From positions 8,556 to 35,362 of the IMG/VR virus record IMGVR_UViG_3300000405_000017: a stretch of DNA of 26,807 nucleotides, one strand, 5' to 3'. A model generated the notes under the pieces. The model worked only from the letters and a program-made list of their open reading frames with translations. It searched no databases and was not told the DNA's origin. Source of the DNA: a virus. Within the stretch, counting starts at the first letter, position 1. Each line of letters begins with the position of its first letter. A program made the translations under genes and the position numbers. This document shows positions 14,622-21,327 of this stretch, piece after piece.

Positions 14622-14625
14622 AAAT

Positions 14626-14895
14626 ATGGATGAGATTAAGTTTGAATCGTTAGAGGAACGATACCACAAGATGTTAAGGCAAACTATAAGTGTATCAAAA
14701 GAGGATCTGAATGAAAATGAAAATACACTTATATGTAAATCGTATGAGTTATGGTCAGAGAAGTTGGATGATTTGAAAATAGCAAATGATAATGTTAATA
14801 GATTAAATATTGAATTAGCTAATTATAAAGCAATGTATCGTAACCGTGATGAAAGACGTGATATAGATAGTGATGAATCTAAAAATTTATATTAA
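14626..14895 (+). CDS. Small charged helical protein, 89 residues
   Basis: Highly charged and helical throughout (SLEERYHKMLRQT, later DRRDERRDIDSDE-like segments), probably forming a coiled coil. No membrane segment or catalytic motif is seen. It lies 4 nt after the membrane protein and 2 nt before another coiled-coil protein, so they are likely co-translated. Confidence 0.55.
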   Translation: MDEIKFESLEERYHKMLRQTISVSKEDLNENENTLICKSYELWSEKLDDLKIANDNVNRLNIELANYKAMYRNRDERRDIDSDESKNLY

Positions 14896-14897
14896 TT

Positions 14898-15281
14898 ATG
14901 GATAGTGAAAAATTTAATCAATTCAAGGAGACATTAACTGAATTGATATTAACCAATTTCAACCCTTGTAAGGGTTTCAAGGATGATTTAAATAAATGTG
15001 TATCAACAGAAGGTATTATTCATTTATTTGAAAATAATGTAGATTCAATTTATGAAAAATTAAATGGTGAAACAATTGATGAATTAAATAGTCAGATTGA
15101 AGATTTAAATAACAAACTTGAAAAATCAAGAAACATTGTTGAAGAGTTAAGCTATGAACTAAATAGAAATAATCTGTATCATGATGAACTTAAAATGATA
15201 GCTTTTTATAAATATCATAATAAATATAACCCTTGGGAATTTGAAGAATTATTAGAAAAGGGTTATAAAATAAATATATAA
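14898..15281 (+). CDS. Coiled-coil protein, 127 residues
   Basis: A strong heptad pattern in the middle (DELNSQIEDLNNKLEKSRN, then IVEELSYELNRN) indicates a dimeric coiled coil. The N-terminus has an isolated NPCKGFKDDLNKC segment. No family is recognised. It is the second of two adjacent charged helical proteins, which may bind each other. Confidence 0.6.
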   Translation: MDSEKFNQFKETLTELILTNFNPCKGFKDDLNKCVSTEGIIHLFENNVDSIYEKLNGETIDELNSQIEDLNNKLEKSRNIVEELSYELNRNNLYHDELKMIAFYKYHNKYNPWEFEELLEKGYKINI

Positions 15282-15296
15282 TTGTTTTAACAATAA

Positions 15297-15998
15297 ATGA
15301 AAAAAAATATTAGAATTTGTCTAATTTCAGACACACATGGGCAACACTATAAGTTAGATAATCTACCAAGTGCAGATATTATTATTCACTCTGGAGATTC
15401 AACTTCAGTTGGTACTAGATTTCAGATGCAAGATTTTTTAGATTGGTTTTCTTCACTAAACCAATATTCTCATCGTATTCTTATAGGTGGTAATCATGAT
15501 TATTATTTTGATAAAAATCATCCAAGAAGTATTAATTATAAATTAGAAGATAATAGTCATCTTGATATTATTCCAAATAATGTTATTTACCTTGAAGATG
15601 AAACTATTACAATAGAGGGTTTAAAAATATTTGGAAGTCCTAATACACCTTGGTTTTATAATTGGGCTTTTAACCGACAAAGAGGTGAAGAAATTAAGAA
15701 ACATTGGGACTTAATAGACTCAGATTGTGATATTATAATTTCCCACGGACCAGCTAAAGGTATTTTAGATAGATGTATGGATGGGTCCACTCCAGGTTGT
15801 GATGACCTTCTGGCTAAAGTTAAGGAAGTTAAACCGATATGTTTAATATCGGGTCATATTCACGAGGCGTATGGGTGTGATCTCATAGATGGTATTCATT
15901 ATTTTAACGCCTCTGTATTAAATCATAATTATGAAATAACAAATAAACCAATTATCATTGAAATTAATGAAGATAAAGAATTAAAAATAATTTTATAA
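15297..15998 (+). CDS. Calcineurin-like metallophosphoesterase (MPPED-like)
   Basis: 233 residues with the full metal-binding set in order: ISDTHGQH near the N-terminus, IIHSGDST, GGNHDYYFD, ISHGPAKG and SGHIHEAYG. The order and the GGNHD and GHIHEAYG forms are typical of the MPPED1/MPPED2-like group of the calcineurin superfamily, which hydrolyse cyclic nucleotides or other phosphodiesters. The length is normal for the family and nothing is missing. It is distinct from the phosphoesterase at the left edge of the window. A role against cyclic-nucleotide signals of host defence would be attractive but is inference only. Confidence 0.88.
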   Translation: MKKNIRICLISDTHGQHYKLDNLPSADIIIHSGDSTSVGTRFQMQDFLDWFSSLNQYSHRILIGGNHDYYFDKNHPRSINYKLEDNSHLDIIPNNVIYLEDETITIEGLKIFGSPNTPWFYNWAFNRQRGEEIKKHWDLIDSDCDIIISHGPAKGILDRCMDGSTPGCDDLLAKVKEVKPICLISGHIHEAYGCDLIDGIHYFNASVLNHNYEITNKPIIIEINEDKELKIIL

Positions 15999-16006
15999 CA
16001 ATTACT

Positions 16007-16339
16007 ATGGGCGAAATAGAATATACTGAAACAACACTAAAAATAGCAAAATTAATGGGTTTAACACCTATTAAAATACTTAACGAAAATACTGGTACAG
16101 TATCTTATTATTATGATGATCCTATAATGAAAGACTACGAATCCTTACCGTTTTATAATACTTGGGATGAGTTAATGCCAGTAGTAATTAAGATAGAAAG
16201 TATTGGTGGTGATGATGATAACGAATTTGATATTTTTGGTAATTGTGTTCAATTAGGTGAGCAAGAATTTGTTGGTGAAACTAAAATTGAGGCGGTAATT
16301 AAAGCCATTGCTTGGTGGGTTAATTTATCGAGTAATTAA
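16007..16339 (+). CDS. Unknown conserved-looking protein, 110 residues
   Basis: Acidic and soluble. The run YNTWDELMPVVIKIES and the C-terminal KIEAVIKAIAWWVN pattern recur, as far as I recall, in small unassigned proteins of Bacteroidetes phages, but I know no function. It lies 8 nt after the phosphoesterase and is probably co-transcribed. No terminator is visible before the next promoter. Confidence 0.6.
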   Translation: MGEIEYTETTLKIAKLMGLTPIKILNENTGTVSYYYDDPIMKDYESLPFYNTWDELMPVVIKIESIGGDDDNEFDIFGNCVQLGEQEFVGETKIEAVIKAIAWWVNLSSN

Positions 16340-16359
16340 AAATAAATATAGATAAAAAG

Positions 16360-16390
16360 TTGCATTACTAACAAAAGTTTTGTACCTTTG
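16360..16390 (+). promoter_or_regulatory. Promoter upstream of the tRNA-like region
   Basis: TTG at 16360-16362, a 20-nt spacer and TACCTTTG at 16383-16390. It could drive the next gene and the tRNA-like cluster after it, because no other promoter is visible before 17630. Confidence 0.65.
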
Positions 16391-16423
16391 TATTATAGAA
16401 ATAATAATGTTTTTTTTTTAGAT

Positions 16424-16783
16424 ATGATATACGAAAAAATAGTTGTAAGGGAAAATGGTGATAAGGTATTAATTTTAGTTAACCTTTATGTTAATAATAT
16501 TGATAACGGTCACACATATGATATTGATATTAAGGTCTGTTTGAAAAATAAACGAAAATTTGTTAAATTAGAATTTGACGATTATTTGTATCGAATGTTA
16601 TCTATGGAAGACAGAGCTACTTTTAGATATAAGGAATACCTTAAAGTTGTTTCAGAGCAAGAACTGTTAGACGCTAAAATTGAATTGTGGAATTTAATTT
16701 CACCTATTAAAAATGCTGTAATTAAAGCTCCACCACCATCTAGATTTTTAAAGGAGGGTGATATACCACCAAGAAATCACTAA
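16424..16783 (+). CDS. Unknown protein, 119 residues
   Basis: The start is the ATG at 16424. A TTG at 16388 in the same frame lies inside the -7 promoter element and cannot be used, and the ATG at 16407 is followed by a stop after four codons. The product is beta-rich at the front (KVLILVNLYVNN), then helical, with a proline-rich end (KAPPPSR). No family is recognised. It is the last gene before the tRNA-like region. Confidence 0.6.
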   Translation: MIYEKIVVRENGDKVLILVNLYVNNIDNGHTYDIDIKVCLKNKRKFVKLEFDDYLYRMLSMEDRATFRYKEYLKVVSEQELLDAKIELWNLISPIKNAVIKAPPPSRFLKEGDIPPRNH

Positions 16784-16788
16784 TGATT

Positions 16789-16859
16789 TGAGATATAGCA
16801 TATTTTGGATGTATTCACTTTATTAAAGTGATACTTTGGTTCGATTCCATATATCTCAA
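16789..16859 (+). tRNA. tRNA-like RNA 1, anticodon ATT (Asn-like), reduced
   Basis: The acceptor arms TGAGATA and TATCTCA pair perfectly over 7 bp, with discriminator A. The D stem GCAT/ATGT is small. The anticodon stem TCACT/AGTGA is perfect with loop TTATTAA, giving anticodon ATT. The T arm has TTCGATT but one mismatch, and the variable loop is only 3 nt. An A at position 34 is unusual, since Asn tRNAs normally have GTT. This is the only one of the five with a pairable anticodon arm. CCA is not encoded. Confidence 0.45.
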
Positions 16860-17071
16860 CGAACTCGACTCGTATATGGTGTGTTTGTATATAACACATT
16901 CTTTAGTTTTATTGACTAGGTATAAAATATTCGTAGCGGTTGAAATGAAAACGATTCAATCTGGGTGGTTTGTCATATAAAGGTTAAAACCTTGTATATA
17001 CTATATGTCAAATCATTAACAAGTGAGAATATCTATGAGATTACCCAAAGCGGACTTTCTAAGTAGATGAT
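16860..17071 (+). other. Structured non-coding spacer in the tRNA-like region
   Basis: No credible ORF. Two hairpins are visible: GGTTGAA/TTCAATC (16938-16944 and 16955-16961), and a nested pair with TTTGTCATATA (16969-16979) against TATATGTCAAA (17002-17012) enclosing AAGG/CCTT. It has no tRNA T-loop motif. It could be a processing spacer or a separate small RNA. Confidence 0.35.
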
Positions 17072-17145
17072 TACTGTATAGCTCAGTTGGTTAAGAGCGT
17101 CTGGCGGAAGTTGGAGGGGCGTTGGTTCGAATCCAACTACAGTAA
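17072..17145 (+). tRNA. tRNA-like RNA 2 (Phe-like), anticodon stem does not pair
   Basis: Total length 74 nt, the normal size. Acceptor TACTGTA/TACAGTA, D stem GCTC/GAGC with an AGTTGGTTAA loop, and T arm GTTGG-TTCGAAT-CCAAC are all perfect. The anticodon arm, TCTGG-CGGAAGT-TGGAG, does not pair, and U33 is replaced by G. If read by position, the anticodon would be GAA (Phe). The 3' half is strikingly G-rich for this genome (GGCGGAAGTTGGAGGGG). Confidence 0.5.
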
Positions 17146-17265
17146 CAAGCCTAACACTAGGGCTACAAACAAGGTGGGTTTTTATGTTGACCAGAAAAAT
17201 ATACGCTATACTGTTGGTGTTACAGACATTTGACTACTAGGAAGCAAATAATAGTTCTAGTTGAT
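17146..17265 (+). other. Spacer between tRNA-like RNAs 2 and 3
   Basis: About 120 nt without a supported gene. A short ATG frame at 17174 is not convincing. Short inverted repeats (AGCC/GGCT near its start, CTAG/CTAG near its end) suggest RNA structure or processing sites. Confidence 0.3.
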
Positions 17266-17365
17266 TGGTGATTGGCAGAGTGGTTTAATGCTAAACTAAA
17301 AATAGTCTGATATGGGTGTTTTAGCATTAAATTGATGACCGTAGGTTCGAATCCTACATCACCAA
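17266..17365 (+). tRNA. tRNA-like RNA 3 (class II-like), anticodon arm disrupted
   Basis: Acceptor TGGTGAT/ATCACCA and T arm GTAGG-TTCGAAT-CCTAC are perfect, with discriminator A. The D region GGCAGAGTGGTTTAATGC is that of Ser-type class II tRNAs. At 100 nt it is about 12 nt longer than usual. No 5-bp anticodon stem with a 7-nt loop and U33 exists. Instead TTTAATGCTAAA (17284-17295) is perfectly complementary to TTTAGCATTAAA (17320-17331), which would consume part of the D arm. Confidence 0.45.
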
Positions 17366-17422
17366 CGCTAATTAAGCTAGTTTATGAACAGCAAATAAGG
17401 TGTGATTCCTTATTATTAGGTT

Positions 17423-17495
17423 AAATGTGTAGCTCAGTTGGTTAGAGCAAGGGTGTAATAGCTGGGGGTCAGTGGTTCGAGTCCATTCACATTTA
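17423..17495 (+). tRNA. tRNA-like RNA 4, anticodon stem does not pair
   Basis: Normal length (73 nt). Acceptor AAATGTG/CACATTT and D stem GCTC/GAGC are perfect, and T arm AGTGG-TTCGAGT-CCATT pairs with one G.T. The anticodon arm, AGGGT-GTAATAG-CTGGG, cannot pair (mostly G opposite G). By position the anticodon would be AAT (Ile), which normally needs a G or modified base at 34. A GGGGG run follows, as in tRNA-like RNAs 2 and 5. Confidence 0.5.
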
Positions 17496-17514
17496 CATTG
17501 GTTGATTAAAATAT

Positions 17515-17605
17515 AATATTGATCGACTCTTTTGATCGAAGAGTCTGATGGGGCCACATGGTAGTGGGTTGATCTCTCCGATAGGTTCGAATCCTACCAA
17601 TATTA
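17515..17605 (+). tRNA. tRNA-like RNA 5, D and anticodon regions replaced
   Basis: Acceptor AATATTG/CAATATT is perfect, with discriminator A. The T arm has TTCGAAT with a 4-bp stem and one mismatch. The 5' inner part holds a 7-bp hairpin, GACTCTT-TTGATCG-AAGAGTC, in place of a D arm; its loop reads like an Ile anticodon loop (TT-GAT-CG). A second hairpin, CCAC-ATGGTA-GTGG, follows. At 91 nt it has class II size. It is not a standard tRNA in any register I tried. Confidence 0.35.
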
Positions 17606-17629
17606 CTATAATTTTTAAAATAAGTTGAT

Positions 17630-17803
17630 ATGACAAAAATGGGGTTATTTGTGATAGTATTGTATTTATACACTATTGTTGCTTGGTTAGTTAATTTGGT
17701 TAAATTGTTAAATTGTGATTTTAGTGGTCCAATTTGGAAAGAAGAAGTAGTACATATTATTGGTTTAATCCCAGGGGTTTCCATGATAACTTGTTGGTAT
17801 TAA
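17630..17803 (+). CDS. Small membrane protein, 57 residues
   Basis: The ATG at 17630 opens a 57-codon frame ending 1 nt before the next gene's start. Residues 4-24 are a membrane helix (GLFVIVLYLYTIVAWLV), and a second hydrophobic stretch lies near the C-terminus (VVHIIGLIPGVSMITCWY). A short NLVKLLNCDFSGPIWKEE loop lies between them. It is the first ORF after the tRNA-like cluster. No function is known. Confidence 0.6.
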   Translation: MTKMGLFVIVLYLYTIVAWLVNLVKLLNCDFSGPIWKEEVVHIIGLIPGVSMITCWY

Positions 17804-17804
17804 T

Positions 17805-18122
17805 ATGGAAAATAATAAAATAACAAAAAAAAATGTTCCGTTATTATTTGTAGATATATCGGAAATGTGTAATGGTGAAGATAGTTATAATGAACATAGA
17901 AGAGGTTCATCATTCTATAGGAAATCAATAATTACGTTTACTAATGATGATAAAGAATATTATCCAGATATTGATGATTTTGAGCAATATTTAGGTACTT
18001 GGGAAACAAATATTTATGTTATTAGTGATGACAATGTTAATTGGGATGAAATAACAGAACTTACTCGTGTTAAAGAGGTTATGAAAATAATCAAAACAAC
18101 CGAATGGATTCCAGTTAAATAA
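17805..18122 (+). CDS. Unknown acidic protein, 105 residues
   Basis: Starts one base after the membrane protein's stop. The product is acidic and soluble, with an NEHRRGSSFYRKS segment and many Asp/Glu residues (DDKEYYPDIDDFEQY). No family is recognised. It lies directly upstream of smpB in the same transcription unit, but nothing links it to trans-translation beyond position. Confidence 0.6.
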   Translation: MENNKITKKNVPLLFVDISEMCNGEDSYNEHRRGSSFYRKSIITFTNDDKEYYPDIDDFEQYLGTWETNIYVISDDNVNWDEITELTRVKEVMKIIKTTEWIPVK

Positions 18123-18144
18123 AATACATAAATAATATAGTTAA

Positions 18145-18585
18145 ATGAAAAGTGTTGTAAATAATCGAAAAGTATATTTTGAATATGAAATATTAGAAAA
18201 AATAACTGCTGGTATTTGCCTTAAGGGTTCTGAGATTAAAAGTGTTAGACACAGTTCAGTTTCAATAAGTGAAGCGTATTGTTTTATTAAAAATGGTGAG
18301 ATTTTTATTAAAGGTATGAACATTTCCATTTTCGAAAAGGGTGGTTTATATAATAACCATGAACCATTAAGAGAACGTAAATTATTATTGAATAAAAGGG
18401 AGATAATAAAATTACAAGAAAATATTTCACAAAAGGGGTTGACAATTGTACCGATAGAAGTAATATTAAATGATACTGGCTTCGTTAAGGTAATTATTGG
18501 ATTGGGTCGAGGAAAGAATAATTATGATAAAAGAGTATCTTTAAAGGATAAGGATCTAAAACGAGATTTAGATCGAAATATTTAA
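18145..18585 (+). CDS. smpB: SsrA-binding protein SmpB
   Basis: 146 residues, close to the normal SmpB length. The family landmarks are all present: NRKVYFEYEILEKITAGI, LKGSEIKSVR, IKGMNISIFEKGG, NNHEPLRERKLLLNKREI, KGLTIVPIE, GLGRGKNNYDKR. SmpB binds the tRNA-like domain of tmRNA, replaces its missing anticodon arm and enters the A site of ribosomes stalled on truncated mRNA. The C-terminal tail, which occupies the empty mRNA channel, is present but short (VSLKDKDLKRDLDRNI). No standard tmRNA gene is visible here. Nearby are RNase R, the exonuclease that works with SmpB-tmRNA, and tRNA-like RNAs without normal anticodon arms. The phage may use host tmRNA or its own unusual RNAs. Confidence 0.92.
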   Translation: MKSVVNNRKVYFEYEILEKITAGICLKGSEIKSVRHSSVSISEAYCFIKNGEIFIKGMNISIFEKGGLYNNHEPLRERKLLLNKREIIKLQENISQKGLTIVPIEVILNDTGFVKVIIGLGRGKNNYDKRVSLKDKDLKRDLDRNI

Positions 18586-18610
18586 TAAACCAAAAAACAA
18601 TAAAAAAAAT

Positions 18611-19480
18611 ATGCGAAATTTTGTTATTACTAAAAGTAATACGAATCTTGAGAATGATTCACTTAAACGTTATCTAAGGGAGGTATCATCGATACCACAA
18701 TTTATATTAGATGAAGAAATTATATGTGCTTCAAAAGCAAGTTTAGGTGATAAGGTAGCTTTTGATGAATTAATAACACGTAACTTACGTTTTGTTGTTA
18801 GTGTGGCTAAATCATATGTTACTCCTTCAATACATCTAATCGATTTGATTAATGAGGGTAATATTGGTTTGATTAAAGCTGCTGAAAAGTTCGATCCAAG
18901 TAATGGGTTTAAATTTATATCTTATGCTGTATGGTGGATTCAAAAAGGTATTTTAGATTATTTAGTTAAGTATGGTAGAACGATTAGATTTCCAGCTAAC
19001 CAGATTAATGGTTTAAGTAAACTAGATAAGAAAATATCTAATTTAGAACAAATTCATGAGCGAAATATATATATTAGTGATATACTTGAAACGGTTGAAA
19101 AATCTGATTTAAACGATTATGAGTTATTAACAGTATTAACCACTTACTCAATGGATTCATTAGATCGTGAAATAGGTGGTGAAGACGGAAACACTAGTGT
19201 ATTGGGTGATTTTATATTTGATGAAGATAGTTATGGTAACACAGATAAGTTAACAAAATTAAGTGATTCAAAATTAGAAGTTGAAAAGATTTTAAACTTA
19301 CTTAAACCTAGGGATCGTCAAATGATCATTATGCTTTTTGGCCTTGACGGTAATGAACCTAAGACACTTAAGGAAGTTGGTGATCATTTTGGTTTCAGTG
19401 GAGAATTAATTAGACAAATTCGTCAAAAGTCTTTGCTTATGTTAAAAGATAAACTGTCAAAACAAATGTCTTTTTATTAA
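18611..19480 (+). CDS. RNA polymerase sigma-70 family factor, primary (RpoD-like) type
   Basis: 289 residues, the size of the Bacteroidetes primary sigma. Region 1.2 is SLKRYLREVSSIPQ. Region 2 has DLINEGNIGLIKAAEKFD, then FKFISYAVWWIQKGI and RTIRFP. Region 3 is short and diverged. Region 4 has LKPRDRQMIIMLFGLDG and the helix-turn-helix TLKEVGDHFGFSGELIRQI. In the recognition helix, the residues matching sigma70 R584 and R586 are G and L, while E585, R588 and Q589 are kept. A changed -35 preference is therefore likely. Region 2, which reads the -10/-7 element, is well conserved. It would let the phage redirect host polymerase to its own promoters, perhaps those with TTAGG. Confidence 0.92.
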   Translation: MRNFVITKSNTNLENDSLKRYLREVSSIPQFILDEEIICASKASLGDKVAFDELITRNLRFVVSVAKSYVTPSIHLIDLINEGNIGLIKAAEKFDPSNGFKFISYAVWWIQKGILDYLVKYGRTIRFPANQINGLSKLDKKISNLEQIHERNIYISDILETVEKSDLNDYELLTVLTTYSMDSLDREIGGEDGNTSVLGDFIFDEDSYGNTDKLTKLSDSKLEVEKILNLLKPRDRQMIIMLFGLDGNEPKTLKEVGDHFGFSGELIRQIRQKSLLMLKDKLSKQMSFY

Positions 19481-19508
19481 AAATTATATATTTATAATAA
19501 AAGAAACT

Positions 19509-19874
19509 ATGAATAAAGATTCAATTAAAATAAAACTTCGTGAGGGGTTATTAGATACCTTTACTAAAAATAAAAAGATTAAAGAAGTTGGTCCTAGTGA
19601 TTCACATGTTGCTAACGTTAAACCAGACAAAGAAGGCGGTGATACGGATAAAGCAACTGATAAAGAATATTCAACAATGCAAGATAAATTAGATAATGGG
19701 ATAACATCTAGAGCTGGAGTTATGAAATTAGCACTGGGTCATGACCCAGCTGATGCAACTCTTAGATCATTAGATGGTAAAAAAGTTGAAGATGACGAAT
19801 ATTCTTTTAATAAAGATGAAGTTACTGCGATAAATAATGTCTTAAATAAATTAAATATCCCTAATAAGAGTTAA
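19509..19874 (+). CDS. Unknown hydrophilic protein, 121 residues
   Basis: The N-terminus MNKDSIKIKLREGLLDTF is an amphipathic helix, followed by a long polar, probably unfolded stretch (DKEGGDTDKATDKEYSTM) and a helical C-terminus. This composition is seen in small phage structural or scaffold-like proteins, but there is no firm match. A strong terminator follows, so it ends the smpB-sigma unit. Confidence 0.55.
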   Translation: MNKDSIKIKLREGLLDTFTKNKKIKEVGPSDSHVANVKPDKEGGDTDKATDKEYSTMQDKLDNGITSRAGVMKLALGHDPADATLRSLDGKKVEDDEYSFNKDEVTAINNVLNKLNIPNKS

Positions 19875-19895
19875 TAAACTTAAAATCAAATGTTT

Positions 19896-19930
19896 AAATG
19901 TTTATTGATATCAATAAACATTTTTTTTTT
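19896..19930 (+). terminator. Rho-independent terminator
   Basis: A perfect palindrome with arms AAATGTTTATTGAT and ATCAATAAACATTT (19896-19923), followed by ten Ts. It closes the unit that holds smpB and the sigma gene. Confidence 0.85.
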
Positions 19931-19948
19931 ATAAAAAAATAGAAAAAG

Positions 19949-19980
19949 TTTGGAAAAACAATAAATATTTATTACCTTTG
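19949..19980 (+). promoter_or_regulatory. Promoter (TTTGG variant)
   Basis: TTTGG at 19949-19953, a 19-nt spacer and TACCTTTG at 19973-19980. It is close to the TTAGG class and serves the gene starting at 20004. Confidence 0.7.
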
Positions 19981-20003
19981 TCACATAACAAATATAAATA
20001 TTT

Positions 20004-20504
20004 ATGGAATCTAACGAAATTTTATATAATGAGACGATAGTAAATTCAGTAATTAATGGTGATGCTGATTTAAAATCTATTTTTGATGATTGCATAAATG
20101 ATGGTGAAGAACCATCAGTTATTAGTGAAAATATTTTCAGAAAACTTATTTTATCTAGAAATGATTATACTTCTAGTTATTTAAAGTTCATATCTAAAAA
20201 AAATGTTAATGAAGTTATCCCAGAAGTAGTTAATAAAGTTAAAGTAGAAAAAAAATACCCTAGACGTTACGGTAAGGTTGATATTATGTTAGCAGTTGAG
20301 AAACAAGGAACACCTCCAACAACTTTACAACGAGCAATGCTTGAGTTAAATGACTTTAAAAATATGTACTCAACACTAAGTACTAAATTAATAAAAGATA
20401 CTTTCTGTGATGATAAAAAATTAAGTGAGGAGAATTATTTGGATATTATAGCAACAATTAAAATTCTTAAAAATAGACTTACACCAATAATAAAATTAAA
20501 ATAA
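20004..20504 (+). CDS. Unknown protein, 166 residues
   Basis: The N-terminal 60 residues are acidic and helical, and the middle is basic (VKVEKKYPRRYGKVD). The second half is helical, with TPPTTLQRAMLELNDFKNMY. The basic patch could contact nucleic acid. No family is recognised. The last codons and stop belong to a 17-nt tandem duplication that also fills the gap before the next gene. Confidence 0.6.
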   Translation: MESNEILYNETIVNSVINGDADLKSIFDDCINDGEEPSVISENIFRKLILSRNDYTSSYLKFISKKNVNEVIPEVVNKVKVEKKYPRRYGKVDIMLAVEKQGTPPTTLQRAMLELNDFKNMYSTLSTKLIKDTFCDDKKLSEENYLDIIATIKILKNRLTPIIKLK

Positions 20505-20521
20505 TAATAAAATTAAAATAA
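20488..20521 (+). repeat. 17-nt perfect tandem duplication across a stop codon
   Basis: TAATAAAATTAAAATAA occurs twice in a row (20488-20504 and 20505-20521). The first copy encodes the end and stop of the upstream gene; the second forms the leader of the next gene. Confidence 0.85.
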
Positions 20522-20526
20522 TAATT

Positions 20527-20742
20527 ATGGAAATAATAGAAATTTTGCGAAAATGTAAACCTTTATTCGTTAGAAAAATGTTGGTGGTTGAGTTAGATAA
20601 AAAAAAATGCTCAACAAAATTCTTATCACATAATTTTAATGGTTGTATGATCGTTAACGTTAAATGTAATGAAAACGGTGAATTAGATCTTCGTGGTAAG
20701 AAAGAAGAATATCGTATTATTGTTTCTGACTTACCTCAATAA
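20527..20742 (+). CDS. Unknown protein, 71 residues
   Basis: A small soluble protein with a basic N-terminal half (LRKCKPLFVRKMLVVELDKK) and a short beta-like middle (NGCMIVNVKCNENGELDL). No family is recognised. It is second in the operon started by the promoter at 19949-19980. Confidence 0.55.
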   Translation: MEIIEILRKCKPLFVRKMLVVELDKKKCSTKFLSHNFNGCMIVNVKCNENGELDLRGKKEEYRIIVSDLPQ

Positions 20743-20788
20743 TAAAACTAAAATAACAAAAATTTATTAACAATTAAAAACAAAAAAA

Positions 20789-21217
20789 ATGACAACAATT
20801 TATTATTTATTAGCTTTCATGTTTATTTCAGTAGAATTAGATTGGTTATTTTCACCAATTGAAAAGACTAAGGGATCAATTAAATTCTTTAAACTTTCAA
20901 AATTGAATAAAGGAAAAAAATGGGATGAGTATTCACTAGAATACAAATCTGAATTAAAATCAAAAATTTGGATGATTTTTATTTTATTTTGGTTTTTTAT
21001 TGGGTTATTTACTGTACAATGGGTTGGGTTTTTATTTATAATACTTTTTAATTTTTTGGTTATAGCACCATTATCAAATCTAACTAATTTTAATTTTATG
21101 TATACGGTTATTCATTGGATTAACTCATTGATTGGGTTTTTGTTTGGAGTATTTATTGTTATTAACCATTACCATTTAAAAATTAATTTAACATCTATTT
21201 TATTATCTTATTTTTAA
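20789..21217 (+). CDS. Multi-pass membrane protein, 142 residues
   Basis: About four hydrophobic segments: an N-terminal one (IYYLLAFMFISVELDWLF), two adjacent ones in the middle (IWMIFILFWFFIGLF and VGFLFIILFNFLVIAPL), and one near the C-terminus (SLIGFLFGVFIVI). A basic loop (KLSKLNKGKKWDEY) lies between the first and second. No family is recognised. It is an inner-membrane protein of the phage-infected cell by inference. Confidence 0.6.
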   Translation: MTTIYYLLAFMFISVELDWLFSPIEKTKGSIKFFKLSKLNKGKKWDEYSLEYKSELKSKIWMIFILFWFFIGLFTVQWVGFLFIILFNFLVIAPLSNLTNFNFMYTVIHWINSLIGFLFGVFIVINHYHLKINLTSILLSYF

Positions 21218-21261
21218 ATAATACTATTATGTAATTTTATTTAAAAATAAATCATTATTTA

Positions 21262-21293
21262 TTAGGAATATCTAAAAAGATTTATTACTTTTG
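21262..21293 (+). promoter_or_regulatory. TTAGG-class promoter
   Basis: TTAGG at 21262-21266, a 19-nt spacer and TACTTTTG at 21286-21293, ahead of the gene at 21328. Confidence 0.7.
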
Positions 21294-21327
21294 TTATAGT
21301 TAATATTAATTAAAAAAAATCATTATT

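Noticed and set aside
16784-17629. A standard tmRNA (ssrA) gene next to smpB
   Set aside because: I found no pairing of a 5' and a distant 3' acceptor arm, no G.U alanine identity pair and no convincing tag reading frame; each tRNA-like unit closes on itself.
17372-17784. Minus-strand ORFs over the tRNA-like region
   Set aside because: They run through well-formed acceptor and T arms, have no promoter and encode nothing recognisable, while all supported genes lie on the + strand.
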